A stretch of 64,000 nucleotides of DNA, taken from Scatophagus argus (taxonomy: Eukaryota > Chordata > Actinopteri > Scatophagidae). The notes under the pieces are model-generated. The model did no database searches and had not been told where the DNA came from. It saw nothing but the letters and a program-made list of their open reading frames with translations. The position numbers and the translations under genes were made by a program. The stretch is taken from the NCBI RefSeq assembly GCF_020382885.2, contig NC_058506.1:10270318-10334317 (forward strand), written 5' to 3'. Numbering within the stretch: position 1 is the stretch's first letter; each line of letters opens with the position of its first letter. Below are positions 14,301 to 24,677 of this stretch, in pieces.

Positions 14301-14990
14301 GACATGGCGCTCTGAATTACTCCAATTCAGTCAGCCAGCACAACGTTGCTGGGCGGAGCTGAATATTCATTTACCTAAAAAGAATAATTTTTAATTGCTC
14401 ATCAAAGGGAGCCACGACACAGCAGCATTATGTGTGGCTTAATTTAATTTTCTTCTTCTTTTGCAGGAAAGTTTGAGATGTTGACCGATTACAGTGAGAT
14501 GCAGCTGTGCATTGTTTTTTCAGAGGAATGAAACGCGCTGTGTCTTTATCAAACACACCCTCAGTTATCGTTTGTCAGATCAGCATTTCTTCATTTTGAC
14601 TGTTGCTTTCAAATTGCCCAGCGTGTACGCTGCACACATTTATACTGTGTGATAAATTACATTAGATCACGTATCCAAACCATACTATTAAAGCATGATT
14701 TCTGGTAGTTTATATGCTAATGCGCTTGGGCTGAAAGGATGATTGAAATTAATAATTACAATGTTGGACAGTGATCGTTAAGCACTTTCAAACAAACTCA
14801 TAAATTACTATTAATTAGGTGCAACACAAAACACTCTTGATAAGTGCAAATCTGCATCAGATTCATGGAGATGCTGTATGCACATGCATGGACACGAGCT
14901 TTTCACAATGGCCCGTGGCCCTTTTGTCTCCTGATTTAAACGTACCAAGGGCCTTCAATATAGGGCCTTGTATTGTGTGTTGTAAGAATA

Positions 14991-14998
14991 ATTTGCAT
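14991..14998 (+). promoter_or_regulatory. POU octamer motif
   Basis: Perfect ATTTGCAT in an AT-rich stretch (14935-15040) upstream of zbtb20 that otherwise has no coding potential. Suggestive of a developmental enhancer, but single octamers are common by chance. Confidence 0.25.
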
Positions 14999-15760
14999 AT
15001 TCAAGATGTATATTATTCACATGGCTGATGCTGCTCCTTTTATAAGCACGCCTCTTATGTCTGTTCTCAACCCCATCCCCCATACTCACCATTTTACCCC
15101 CCCCCCCCTTCTTGATTAACTAATGTCCAATTCGATACAGCCTATTTCATCAGCTTGTCACCTAATACAGGCAGCTGATTAACCTGGAGTCTGGCTGGTG
15201 AAGTTGCAACCCTCGCCTCTCTGTCTTAATTTTTTTTTTTTTTTTTTTTTTGCCCCCCCTCTTCCCCTCCACACTCCTCCCTCCCCTCCCCAGTCTTTGT
15301 TGTGGCGGCGGCAGCAGAGCATGCATTGCATTGGCAATCTGAAGCATTGTGTCTGATTTCCAGCAGACAAACTGACCTCTGGGGATTTATTGACAGCAAA
15401 CTCCACAGAGGCAGACACAGAGCTGGGAGCATGGAGGCAGCCAGAGAGGGGCGGAGGGTGTTGGGGAAGCTTTCGTAGGGAGGGAGGAACAGGAGGGGAG
15501 TACAGACAGACAGAGAGACACACAGATATGAAAGAAAAGACGGTAGGAGAGTTTCGACGTGATGAAACAGGAAACAGGTAGAGACACGGAGAGAAAGAGA
15601 TCAATTCGAGGAGGGTAAATACACACCCCGAATTTAGTTTAATTCTAAAATTTGTTTTTTGGTGGAGCGTTAGGAAGTGAAAGAAAATGGCCGCCTCCTA
15701 CAAGGATCTAATTAATTTTGAAGGATCATCAGCCCCTTTAGTCCAAGGCAGGGTACAGGA

Positions 15761-15775
15761 GGGAGGGAGGGAGGG
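15761..15775 (+). other. G-quadruplex motif upstream of zbtb20
   Basis: GGGAGGGAGGGAGGG: four G-tracts with single-A loops in a GC-richer patch (15660-15960) of the upstream non-coding DNA. Confidence 0.6.
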
Positions 15776-16461
15776 AGACAGACCCCTGGGCTGATTAGAA
15801 TTCACTGCAGGTAGGCACTGGCTGCTGCTCACCCACTGTGTCACGGCTAAAATGGAATCACTGTTGTGAGTGGCAGTCTGGGCAGCTGAAGCCTGCTTCC
15901 TTTGGCCTGCTCCTTTGTTGCCAGCATTCACCTCACTTTACCCCCTTAGGCAGGTGGATTTACATGTCTGGATAGGCAAGGGAAGCCAGAGAGGAAACAT
16001 ATATGTGTTTGCATTATCCAACTGTAACCACGAAGAAAGGGCCAGTGGCCTCAAAATAGAGTTTGATCTCAGCCTAACCCCTACTGGAAAAGGAAAAAAA
16101 AAAGTCAAATATTTGTCACTCTAATGGATTCAAGCATTTTGGCAGCACATTACAAAAAGACGCCAATAGAAATTGTGGGACTTTTGTTGGTTTTCGGTTG
16201 ACTAAGTCAATTCTGATATATTTCAGTTCCAGCAGTTGGGTTACTGCAAGGGTTACACCTACACTGGGGTTAATGGTTTGGGTTATATCTAGGTTTTAGA
16301 ACAGGGTTTATTTTGAGGCACTGTAGGTTACTGTTTCAGTTGGATTTACAGCTAAGTTTTGAGGAAAGGAAGAGGAAAAAAAAGTTTAATTTTAGATTTA
16401 GAGGTTTACGATTTCAATGTAAAATGTGTTTTTTGTCCTGACAAAGACAGAAGAACAAATC

Positions 16462-16464
<3 letters not shown>

Positions 16465-16508
<44 letters not shown>
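16465..16508. repeat. (GT)n microsatellite
   Basis: Uninterrupted GT dinucleotide run of about 22 units. Confidence 0.97.
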
Positions 16509-16510
<2 letters not shown>

Positions 16511-17587
16511 CGTAGTGGCAGAGAAGGACCCATTTCAGTTTCGACCGATCACCCTCTGCTACATAACACTCTGCTTCTTGTCTATACCTAATCATCAAAT
16601 TTCAAAGTTGACAGGGACATTTCAAGAAAACAAGTGCCCGTCTTGCTGTACCGTCTGGGGCCTTTGGAAGCAAAGCTATTTCAGCTCTCCCACTTTAACC
16701 CCTCAGATCTGGTGTTTTCCAAGATCTCTTGTTTCTGCGCTCTGAACTATAGATAAAATACTGTTTTACTGTTCCGGAGGCATATTAGGTGTAACATGTT
16801 CCTGTTACCTTGGCACAGCTTCTTCAGAGTCCGTGGAAAAAATACAGGGTCACTTGATTAAAATCACGTAGGTTTTTCATGTGTAGATTTCACCTCTGTG
16901 TCTCAAAGCGAGAGGCGTGTACTTTGAATGTGCTTGACATTTTCAAGAGAAGAATATGTGTCAACATTAACGTGCAGGTCTGGTCAAATCCTAGCCCCGT
17001 TCCCATTCAGCAACACACTGTATTTACTGGCATTTTACAGAGAGCACTTGATGTTTGTGTTTTAACCAGTGTGACAGCCACTGAATAAAACTCTATTTCT
17101 GAAAAGTAGTGTCAAGACACTCGTAAAACAATTAATGATAAATATTTACATCCCAACACACAGAGTCATCTCCAGATACTTTTAAAGCTTTATTGGTTGA
17201 AATGTGTGAAAGCACTTTGACTAATGCTGGACTAGTAAGAGAGAAATTTGTGCATGTTTTCAAGTCTGCTCGATCTTTAATGATATGTATGTATGTATGT
17301 GAGTTCAGTGTGGTCAGTTTTACATCACTTTCCTTCTAATTTCATAGTAAAACTTGTGTATACTACATACTGATGTGTACAGTATGGGAGCCATTGTGTA
17401 AGGCTTTCTTCACGTCACCAAACCAGCTCATCACATGCTTAATGTTGTTGAATGCCTTTCTTGTGTTTTCAATGAAAGCCTTGTGTGTCTAATGTTTGAC
17501 TCTTTTTCTATTATAACATCTTCTGCAGTATTGGATACTGTCTTGTTTAATTTGTGGATTTGAAAATAAAAAATAACATGCACATGT

Positions 17588-17588
<1 letters not shown>

Positions 17589-17624
<36 letters not shown>
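17589..17624. repeat. (CA)n microsatellite
   Basis: Uninterrupted CA run of about 18 units. Confidence 0.97.
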
Positions 17625-17627
<3 letters not shown>

Positions 17628-17992
17628 GTTGTAATGAGTATGACTGAGACCTTTTCTAATATTTAATCTGTGTAAATTTATGAGGAATTTAAGTCATCTT
17701 TGAAAGGGTGTGGTTTGGTCGCTCATCAGTTCAGATAACTGCTGAGGAAAGAATTGGCTCTAATGCCAATATTATTTTCAACCTTGATTTCTAATTGGAT
17801 GTCATGTGCACGCAGGACCCTCCTTTCGTCTTGCTTTGAAAACTCTCCACACATCTGTTGCAGCGTGTCGGTGGTGATATTCGTGTTAGTGTGGCTTCGG
17901 GTTCATTAAGGGAGTGGCAATATCGACGAGGCAGTATGTGGCATTAAGATTTGTCTTTGTCTCTTCTTCTCCCCCTCTAAACACTGTGCCAG

Positions 17993-18134
17993 AGCAACAC
18001 ATGATTTGGACAGAGAGGACTGACAGCCTTGCCTAGCACCCGGCCTCTGATCAGCCATCTCCACCAGCAAACTGAAGCTTGACCCCTTTATCACCAGCCA
18101 CACAATCATCTTTGGAACAAAACGTCATCTAACT
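17993..18134 (+). other. zbtb20: candidate untranslated exon of zbtb20
   Basis: A long pyrimidine tract (17951-17980), a branchpoint-like ctaaac and the acceptor gtgccag end at 17992. A strong donor ACT|GTGAGT follows at 18134/18135. The 142-nt exon ends in T, so splicing to 19462 would give T|GT (Cys) GAC ATC AGT, the phase expected from the mammalian long form. Read backwards in that frame, a TGA is met about 19 codons upstream with no ATG, so this exon would be 5'UTR with translation starting at 19482. Inferred from splice signals only; no transcript evidence is visible. Confidence 0.4.
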
Positions 18135-19461
18135 GTGAGTACGGGACTGCTTCGTGTTTTATTTATTTATTTATTTAGTTTACTCTTACGGTTAAGTTAG
18201 AAATAACTTAGCTGCAAATAAGCATTCATACTTTGTGCTAACAGTATTGCACTGATTCTATAGTACGTTTTAGCTCAATTCTACCTCGTTTGGATAAACA
18301 AAGTTGTTACTGTCAGATATGGTTTTATTGTTAGTGCCAGTGTTCAGTTTATTTCTGTTGAGTGTTCATTCCAAATTATGGAGCATTTCTCCACATGTTC
18401 AGGTTTTTTCTTATATATCGTTGTTGTGTGTTGATTCTGTAATTTTATCATTTGTATGTTTTTATACATTTATTTGTTATTCAGTGACAGGTATAGTGTA
18501 AAGGAATTAAATATAAATTTTTTTGACAAGGATTTGTACACTTTCCAAGACCAAAATGAGGACAGTTTTACTGGGAAGTTTTGTGTTTAATAATCACTCA
18601 AATAAGGTCGAATGGCTTTCTGAAATTATACTCAAGAGTGTTTATATGCAAGAGAAATTAATTTTTCAGCAATAATCAAATCCCACAATTTGCATAATTC
18701 TTACACTTACTGTTTGTCTAATTTAGATGTAGATTTTCATATCTTTAACTGAGAAGAAAAGCCTCTGAAGTTATCTTACACACTGATCAGCCGGGTCACA
18801 TCTAGTGTATTCCAAGGATAGTTAGGAAGCGCCATCAAAGTGAACACATGGCTAACAAAAGAGGCCTGTTGTCCTCTGTGCCCAGTGCACCACCCAATGG
18901 TGGTTGGAGGAATTTCAGCAATACACAACATAAGAGGAGAAACTTGGAGTAATTAGATGGGAACCATCTTAATTGCATTTCACAATGACAATGAGGAATT
19001 TTTACACCATGATTCAAGACACAGATTTAGCCCCGATATTGAAGTTATTTGGTTATTATTCTCACATACTGGACTGAGGAAAAAAAAATAGAACTGCCAT
19101 GTGTATGCATGTATTATCACTTTAGGATTGGAATCCTCCAATCTACAGTTCAACTGTTTAAAATAATCCTCGATTTCACTTATATATTTAAGTTCATTGT
19201 AGTACCTGGAGATAAGACAAAATGGAATTTCCTTGCTTGCAGGAGAGTTTTTTATTCAGTACTCTGTTTTACTACTTCTTTTATATCTATAATATAGATA
19301 TATATATAATGCAAGTGTAATTTGTCATATGTGAAAGGAAACCATAAAAACATGCCGTTTTCTTGAAATTCTTCACCCTCTACTCGTGTTTAATCCAGCT
19401 GAATAATGTGGTGACTGCCTGTCAAAGTTACCAAATCACATGTGTTGCTTCCTGTTTTCAG
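18135..19461 (+). other. zbtb20 intron before the BTB exon
   Basis: AT-rich sequence between the candidate untranslated exon and the BTB exon; nothing else recognised. Confidence 0.4.
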
Positions 19462-20994
19462 GTGACATCAGTTGCAAGGGGATGACCGAGCGCATTCATA
19501 ACATCAATCTCCACAACTTCAGCAATTCTGTACTTGAGACCCTCAATGAGCAGCGCAACCGTGGGCACTTCTGTGACGTGACTGTTCGGATCCATGGAAG
19601 TATGCTGCGAGCTCACCGGTGTGTCCTGGCTGCTGGAAGCCCCTTCTTTCAGGACAAGCTGCTGTTGGGCTACAGCGACATTGAGATCCCTTCTGTGGTC
19701 TCAGTGCAATCCATCCAAAAGCTGATTGACTTTATGTACAGTGGGATTCTGCGGGTTTCTCAGTCAGAGGCCCTGCAGATCCTTACTGCTGCCAGCATCC
19801 TACAGATCAAGACCGTCATTGATGAGTGTACCCGCATTGTGTCCCAGAATGTGGGCCTGGCTGGGCCGGGGGGGTTCCCTGTCATACCAGGAGACTCTGG
19901 TCAGGAAACACCCCGTGGCACGCCAGAGTCTGGCACTTCTGGGCCCAGCAGCGATGCAGAGTCAGGTTATATGCAAGCAACATCACAGCAAAGCATGGAT
20001 CGTGCTTATACATCACTCTACTCCTACCCTGGCCTCTCTCTGCAGAATGGCACCCGTGAGCGCTCCTTGTTCATTAACCCTCTGACGTCAAATTACGATC
20101 CGAATCTCAGCACTCAGAAGGACCACCAGTCCCAAGATCCGCCCTGGATGAACCGCATCCAGGAGAGATCGCAGCAGGTCGATCGCTTCATCTCCACAGC
20201 AGAGTCCACCCACTGCCGCAAGCAGCCCCGACCGGTACGCATACAAACAGCAGGGATGCACATAAAGCAGGAGGTTGAAGATGAGTTCAGCTGCTACGAT
20301 AATTTGGGGGACTGCCCAGACGACACCGACCATGCTGAAGGTGTAGAAAGTGAATCCAAGGTTGAGAGTTTTGACTCAGGGGTGAGCTCCTCCATCAGCA
20401 CCGAGCCAGATGCTGTGGAGCAGCAGCCGTACCTGGGCTTTGGACGAGACGTGAGCGGGGAGGGGCAGCAAGGTGAAGGAGGTCCAGTGCATATAGAGGT
20501 CAATGACTCGTCACCAGAGCAAGTGCAAGAGGCAGAGGACGGGGACACGTCCCACAGCACTAGTGACAGTAGCATGATGCAACCCCTGCCAAACTCAGTC
20601 ATGTCCCAGTCCCTGCCAAGTGCCCCGCACTTCATGCGCCCGACAGAATCACACACCAGCAATCTGAGGATGCCGCTCACCGTGACCAGCAATTCCCAAG
20701 TGATGGGCACTGCTGGAAGCACCTTCCTGCCCACACTCTTTCCTACACAGCCGCCTAGAGACAACAAGTCTTACCTTTACCTTACTGGCCAGCAGCAACC
20801 CCAGTTTGTGGCAGTGCCGCCCCCTGCAATGCCATCATTCCCGAACCCCATGTCGGTACAGCAAGCGCCAGCTCAGCAGCAACAGGCTGCAGGAGGAGTT
20901 GGTTCAGGGGAAAAGAAGCCCTATGAATGCACTCTCTGCAGTAAAACCTTTACTGCTAAACAGAACTACGTCAAACACATGTTTGTCCACACTG
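19462..20994 (+). CDS. zbtb20: zbtb20 large coding exon (BTB domain to finger 1)
   Basis: The acceptor is a pyrimidine tract ending ttttcag at 19461 and the donor is ACTG|GTAAGT at 20994/20995. The exon opens with seven in-frame codons before the ATG at 19482 (reading xGT GAC ATC AGT TGC AAG GGG, i.e. DISCKG). The same peptide precedes the internal methionine in the long mammalian isoform. It carries the whole BTB domain, the disordered middle and finger 1. Reading through the donor would add about 20 residues and stop at 21057-21059, leaving a one-finger protein. Confidence 0.93.
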
Positions 20995-23426
20995 GTAAGT
21001 CAAAAAGTCAAAATGTCTTATTTGTAGTGAAGATTTTTTCAAGCCAGCAAGCTCAGTAAAGTGGTGATATTAGGCACAGTTAATGTAGGCAGTAGCTGTA
21101 CTTGTGTACCCCAGAAATACTATAAAAATGTTTCTGGTTGGTAGGCATCAAAGGTGTTCCTCTAATTATGATATGAACACTTTAAGAAGATGTGATGTTA
21201 ATAATATATATGTATGTGTGTGATATATATATATATACATTTTTTTTACTTTGTTAAATTGGATCAATGCCCATCTTTATCTTTTCCTCCTCATCCAAAT
21301 TAGCATATTATTATTTCACAAATACTATCAGTAAAACATTACACTATGAAGATAAAACATACACTGCATTGTATGGTGTTAGCATGTTATTTGTGTTTTT
21401 ATACTGGAAGCCTCAAAATGACATTCATGAGGTCACAGTTGCCTCATGTTATTTGTATCTGATTGACTGATTGTTCATGTAGCACAGCATTACACTGTGC
21501 ACCGCTTTCTTCCAGCATTGACAGCCTTATCAATCAGAAACTGCAGAAATCATCATTACAGAAAGAAAGAATTAGATATCTTATAATTAGATGACCTCAC
21601 TGCCTACTCATATATCCATTATTATTCATTAGAGTCCAGTGCTCGACCAGAACCACCTGCGGATGCTATTTCAAACCAAATTTTACTCAAACAATTGTGT
21701 GGAGCAGAGCGACGACATATTGAGAGGGAGCGTCACTGCTCGCTCACACACACAGAGGGGATCTGAGCATCCTATGGCTGCTAATGACGGATTACACTTA
21801 CTCAGCCTTGTAAAAAATATTATTCAAAACTAACAGGGTGTCAGTATGATTTAGCATAATATTGTTTTGCTGTCCCTATGAGATTAACACACATCTAATA
21901 CATGTACAACATAAATTGTTTTTATTCTAGTAAAGAATAAAAAGATAATCAAGAGGTATTTTGGCAGATATTGCTGCTCAAAGCAAAACTGGCTGAGGCT
22001 GAAATAAACCTCCATACAGTGATTACAGAAGAGTTCATAAAAATATGAATTTGTGCAATACACACAAACCAGCAAAAACAGAGTACACACTGGTACTCTT
22101 GCATGATACACACGTGCAGTAGAGGTAAAATGTCACTGACTGCTATGAAAAATCAGAGACAAAAGCTTTTTAGTTATATGAGTCTGTACTGCAAATGTGC
22201 TGACCCCATAGAGGAGCAAGACCTCTTGTGAGCCACCTGTGAAGCAGGTCAAATAAAAAAAAGTGATAAAATCTAAATTAGTGGCTCCAGTAAATAAACA
22301 GCAGATAGCTGCACATTATTTCGCTCAGTGCAGCACTAACAGTCGATACACAGGACTTCATTAACTTGTATGATATGAGTTGCCCATTCGCAGTGTTGTC
22401 GCTCCACTGGTTAGTTTCACGTAATTATTAATATGTAAATATTTTACAGCCCGTAATGTCAGCTGAGAAACTTAAGTAAAATGAGCTTATATCTCAAACT
22501 GGAAAAAATAGGAAAATATGTTGATAATTTATTTGTTTGGTCTTTGTACGGGAAGTAACATAAGAGTATGTTTTTCACATTTTCCCTCATACCTCCACCT
22601 GTCTATGTCTGTAAAGTCTGTCAAATTGTAATAACTGATGCACGATAAGAACCCTTTTCACACAAAGCTGTAGTACAAAACACATAGTGAAATCAGCACC
22701 ACAACAAAAGCTAATACATGTTTGAATAATTACAGCCTGAGGTGTGTTGCTGTTCTGGAAAAGTAACACTGCTGGCTTCAGGCGTGCAGTGTTGCTGCAT
22801 AAGTTCTTGTACATTTGTAAATCTAATAATCCTCATAATGTATCTCTTCTTTTTGTTTCCTTAATGCTTTTGTCTTGCATGCACATCCAGGTGAGAAGCC
22901 TCATCAGTGCAGCATCTGCTGGCGCTCGTTCTCCCTGAAGGATTACTTAATCAAACACATGGTGACACACACAGGGGTGCGGGCTTACCAGTGCAGCATC
23001 TGCAACAAGCGTTTCACCCAGAAGAGCTCTCTCAATGTCCACATGCGGCTGCACCGTGGAGAGAAGTCCTATGAGTGCTACATCTGCAAGAAGAAGTTCT
23101 CACACAAGACCCTGCTGGAGAGGCACATGGCCCTGCACAGCACAGGCAGTGGCATCACAGGCCTGTCGGGGAGCGCAGGTACCCCGGGCCCAGTCTCCAT
23201 CCCCATCCCTATGGCTGTCCCTGAGCCTGGAGCTGGAGTGGTGGCCCTCGCCATGCCAGTGAGCGGAGGTGCTGGAGTAGGGGCTGGGGTTGGAACAGGA
23301 GTGGGTGTAGCCGCAGAAGCGAGCTGCCAAGAAGGGACCACCTACGTGTGCTCCGTCTGCCCTGCCAAGTTCGACCAAATGGAGCACTTCAATGACCACA
23401 TGCGAATGCATGTCTCCGATGGATAA
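19482..23426 (+). CDS. zbtb20: zbtb20, BTB/POZ and C2H2 zinc-finger transcriptional repressor (two coding exons joined)
   Basis: Joining 19482-20994 to 22891-23426 gives 682 residues, close to the 668-residue short form of mammalian ZBTB20. A BTB/POZ dimerisation domain occupies about residues 15-130 and begins [14 protein letters not shown], as in ZBTB20. A long acidic/serine-rich middle follows, with the sumoylation-like motif IKQEVEDE. Five C2H2 fingers lie at about 480-502, 509-531, 537-559, 565-587 and 656-678, and the protein ends HVSDG. The intron (1.9 kb) falls inside the linker after finger 1 and the phase fits (G split g|gt). The family represses genes in liver, hippocampus and other developing tissues from the nucleus. 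A Gly/Val/Pro/Ala-rich linker separates fingers 4 and 5. The ATG at 19482 matches the start of the mammalian short isoform, but the exon is open upstream of it, so a longer form is possible. The paralogue zbtb45 is less likely given the near-identity in BTB domain and fingers. Confidence 0.95.
20995..22890 (+). other. zbtb20: zbtb20 intron between finger 1 and finger 2
   Basis: AT-rich intron of 1896 bases with GTAAGT donor and CATCCAG acceptor. It contains an alternating TA/TG tract (about 21200-21240). I see no exon with convincing splice sites inside it. Confidence 0.85.
22891..23426 (+). CDS. zbtb20: zbtb20 last coding exon (fingers 2-5)
   Basis: The acceptor is gcacatccag at 22890. The reading phase completes the glycine begun in the previous exon and continues [11 protein letters not shown]. 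It encodes fingers 2 to 5 and the stop TAA at 23424-23426. Fingers 2-4 are spaced by short linkers and finger 5 stands apart after a low-complexity linker of about 68 residues rich in Gly, Val, Ala and Pro. Confidence 0.94.
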
Positions 23427-23825
23427 GTACTAATAGATAAACTTCTTTCAAAAAGAATGACAAATAAAATGGCACTAGATTTCCTTTTCTTGTTTTGAGG
23501 TATGAAGAGTAATGAGTATAGACACTGGCACATTAAGTTTCCCAAAAAAAAAAAGATTTTTTTTTTTCTGTTATTCTAAAAGAAAAAAAAGATGGTGGCC
23601 TTAAGGCTTAGTAGTTTGATATTGATCTACTGGATGGATCCTAACTACAGGCCTCTAAATGTATGCTTTCCTAAAATACTGATTTATGTGTTGAACACTA
23701 CCGAAAGGCCTACGAAAGAAACACATACACACAAACACACCTTTAGCGTAGATATGTCTGAATGATTATACATGTGCATATATGTTTTGAGCGTTTGTGT
23801 ATTTGCATGTGTCCCTGTTTGTCCC

Positions 23826-23826
<1 letters not shown>

Positions 23827-23870
<44 letters not shown>
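23827..23870. repeat. (GT)n microsatellite in zbtb20 3'UTR
   Basis: About 21 GT units, 400 bases past the zbtb20 stop codon; in RNA this gives a long UG repeat. Confidence 0.97.
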
Positions 23871-23871
<1 letters not shown>

Positions 23872-24662
23872 ATTGCCATGAAACATAAAACATGGCAGTT
23901 GTGAACCCATACTGACCAGTTTGGAAACTATAGATGTCCAAGCTTACTGTGGTATAATTTACAACAACAATAACAAAAAAATCATCTGGGGTTGGGCTAC
24001 ATACTCCCTCTAAAAATACTGATGGTCACAAGATTGCCTTCTTATGTAAAATAAAAAAAAGGAGAGTAGTTAATTTGACACTTGGTTTTATTTATTCCTA
24101 ATGGTATTAAGGGATTATAATACAGCTGTTGTCAAGGTACCAATTTCAATCACTTTTCTGAAATGTAACTTGCTGTCGGTGGTGACAGGGACAAATATTT
24201 CTCATATGTTTTGTAATTGTTGTCCATGCATTTTTGATGGTTAACATTACGTTTACTAAATTAGGGTGTGTTGACGAGACAGTATTTGAGCAAAAATATG
24301 TTTCTTTTTTTCTGAAGTTTGGAGTTTAACTCATTTGCATACACTGCCACTAATATCTTAAAAGACTGTTAAGGCTAGTAAACCTCTTCCATTTCAAAAC
24401 ATAAGAAAAAAAGAAAGATTCTTTTGCTGATGAATTTCTTTTTTCTTTTTTCTTTTCTTTTAGCCTTTCACATTCACAGTTATGGCAGACTGGCATATGC
24501 GACTAAACTCTCTCCTTCATAATTGCTGCTCCTCAACTTGCACCTGACTGTTATGGGTCTTAGATTAAAAAAGGATCTGTCACTTTAACCATTGTTGTTA
24601 TTGAGAAGCCTACATGGTTTTAATTTGATGACGACGTATTATAATATTGGGGTTGGAGGACA

Positions 24663-24677
24663 GGGTGGGTGGGGGGG
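24663..24677 (+). other. G-quadruplex motif in the zbtb20 3'UTR
   Basis: GGGTGGGTGGGGGGG: four G-tracts with single-base loops on the transcript strand, a pattern that folds into very stable parallel quadruplexes. Confidence 0.6.

Larger units (their letters stand above)
11394..17992. other. non-coding DNA, likely zbtb20 5' intron with regulatory segments
   Basis: No coding exons. Contains long pyrimidine and purine tracts (15225-15297, 15750-15780), GT and CA microsatellites, and segments around 14350-14500 and 14930-15050 that look like candidate conserved non-coding elements (AT-rich homeodomain/POU-type words). Confidence 0.45.

Noticed and set aside
16359..16745. 128-codon frame including a run of Cys-Val
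   Set aside because: The Cys-Val run is just the GT microsatellite translated; no gene.
19440..19481. Start codon at 19440 extending zbtb20
   Set aside because: It lies upstream of the splice acceptor at 19461, in intron sequence; the correct start is the ATG at 19482 or an upstream exon.
20088..20767. Minus-strand open frames under the zbtb20 BTB exon
   Set aside because: Shadows of the real coding frame on the opposite strand.
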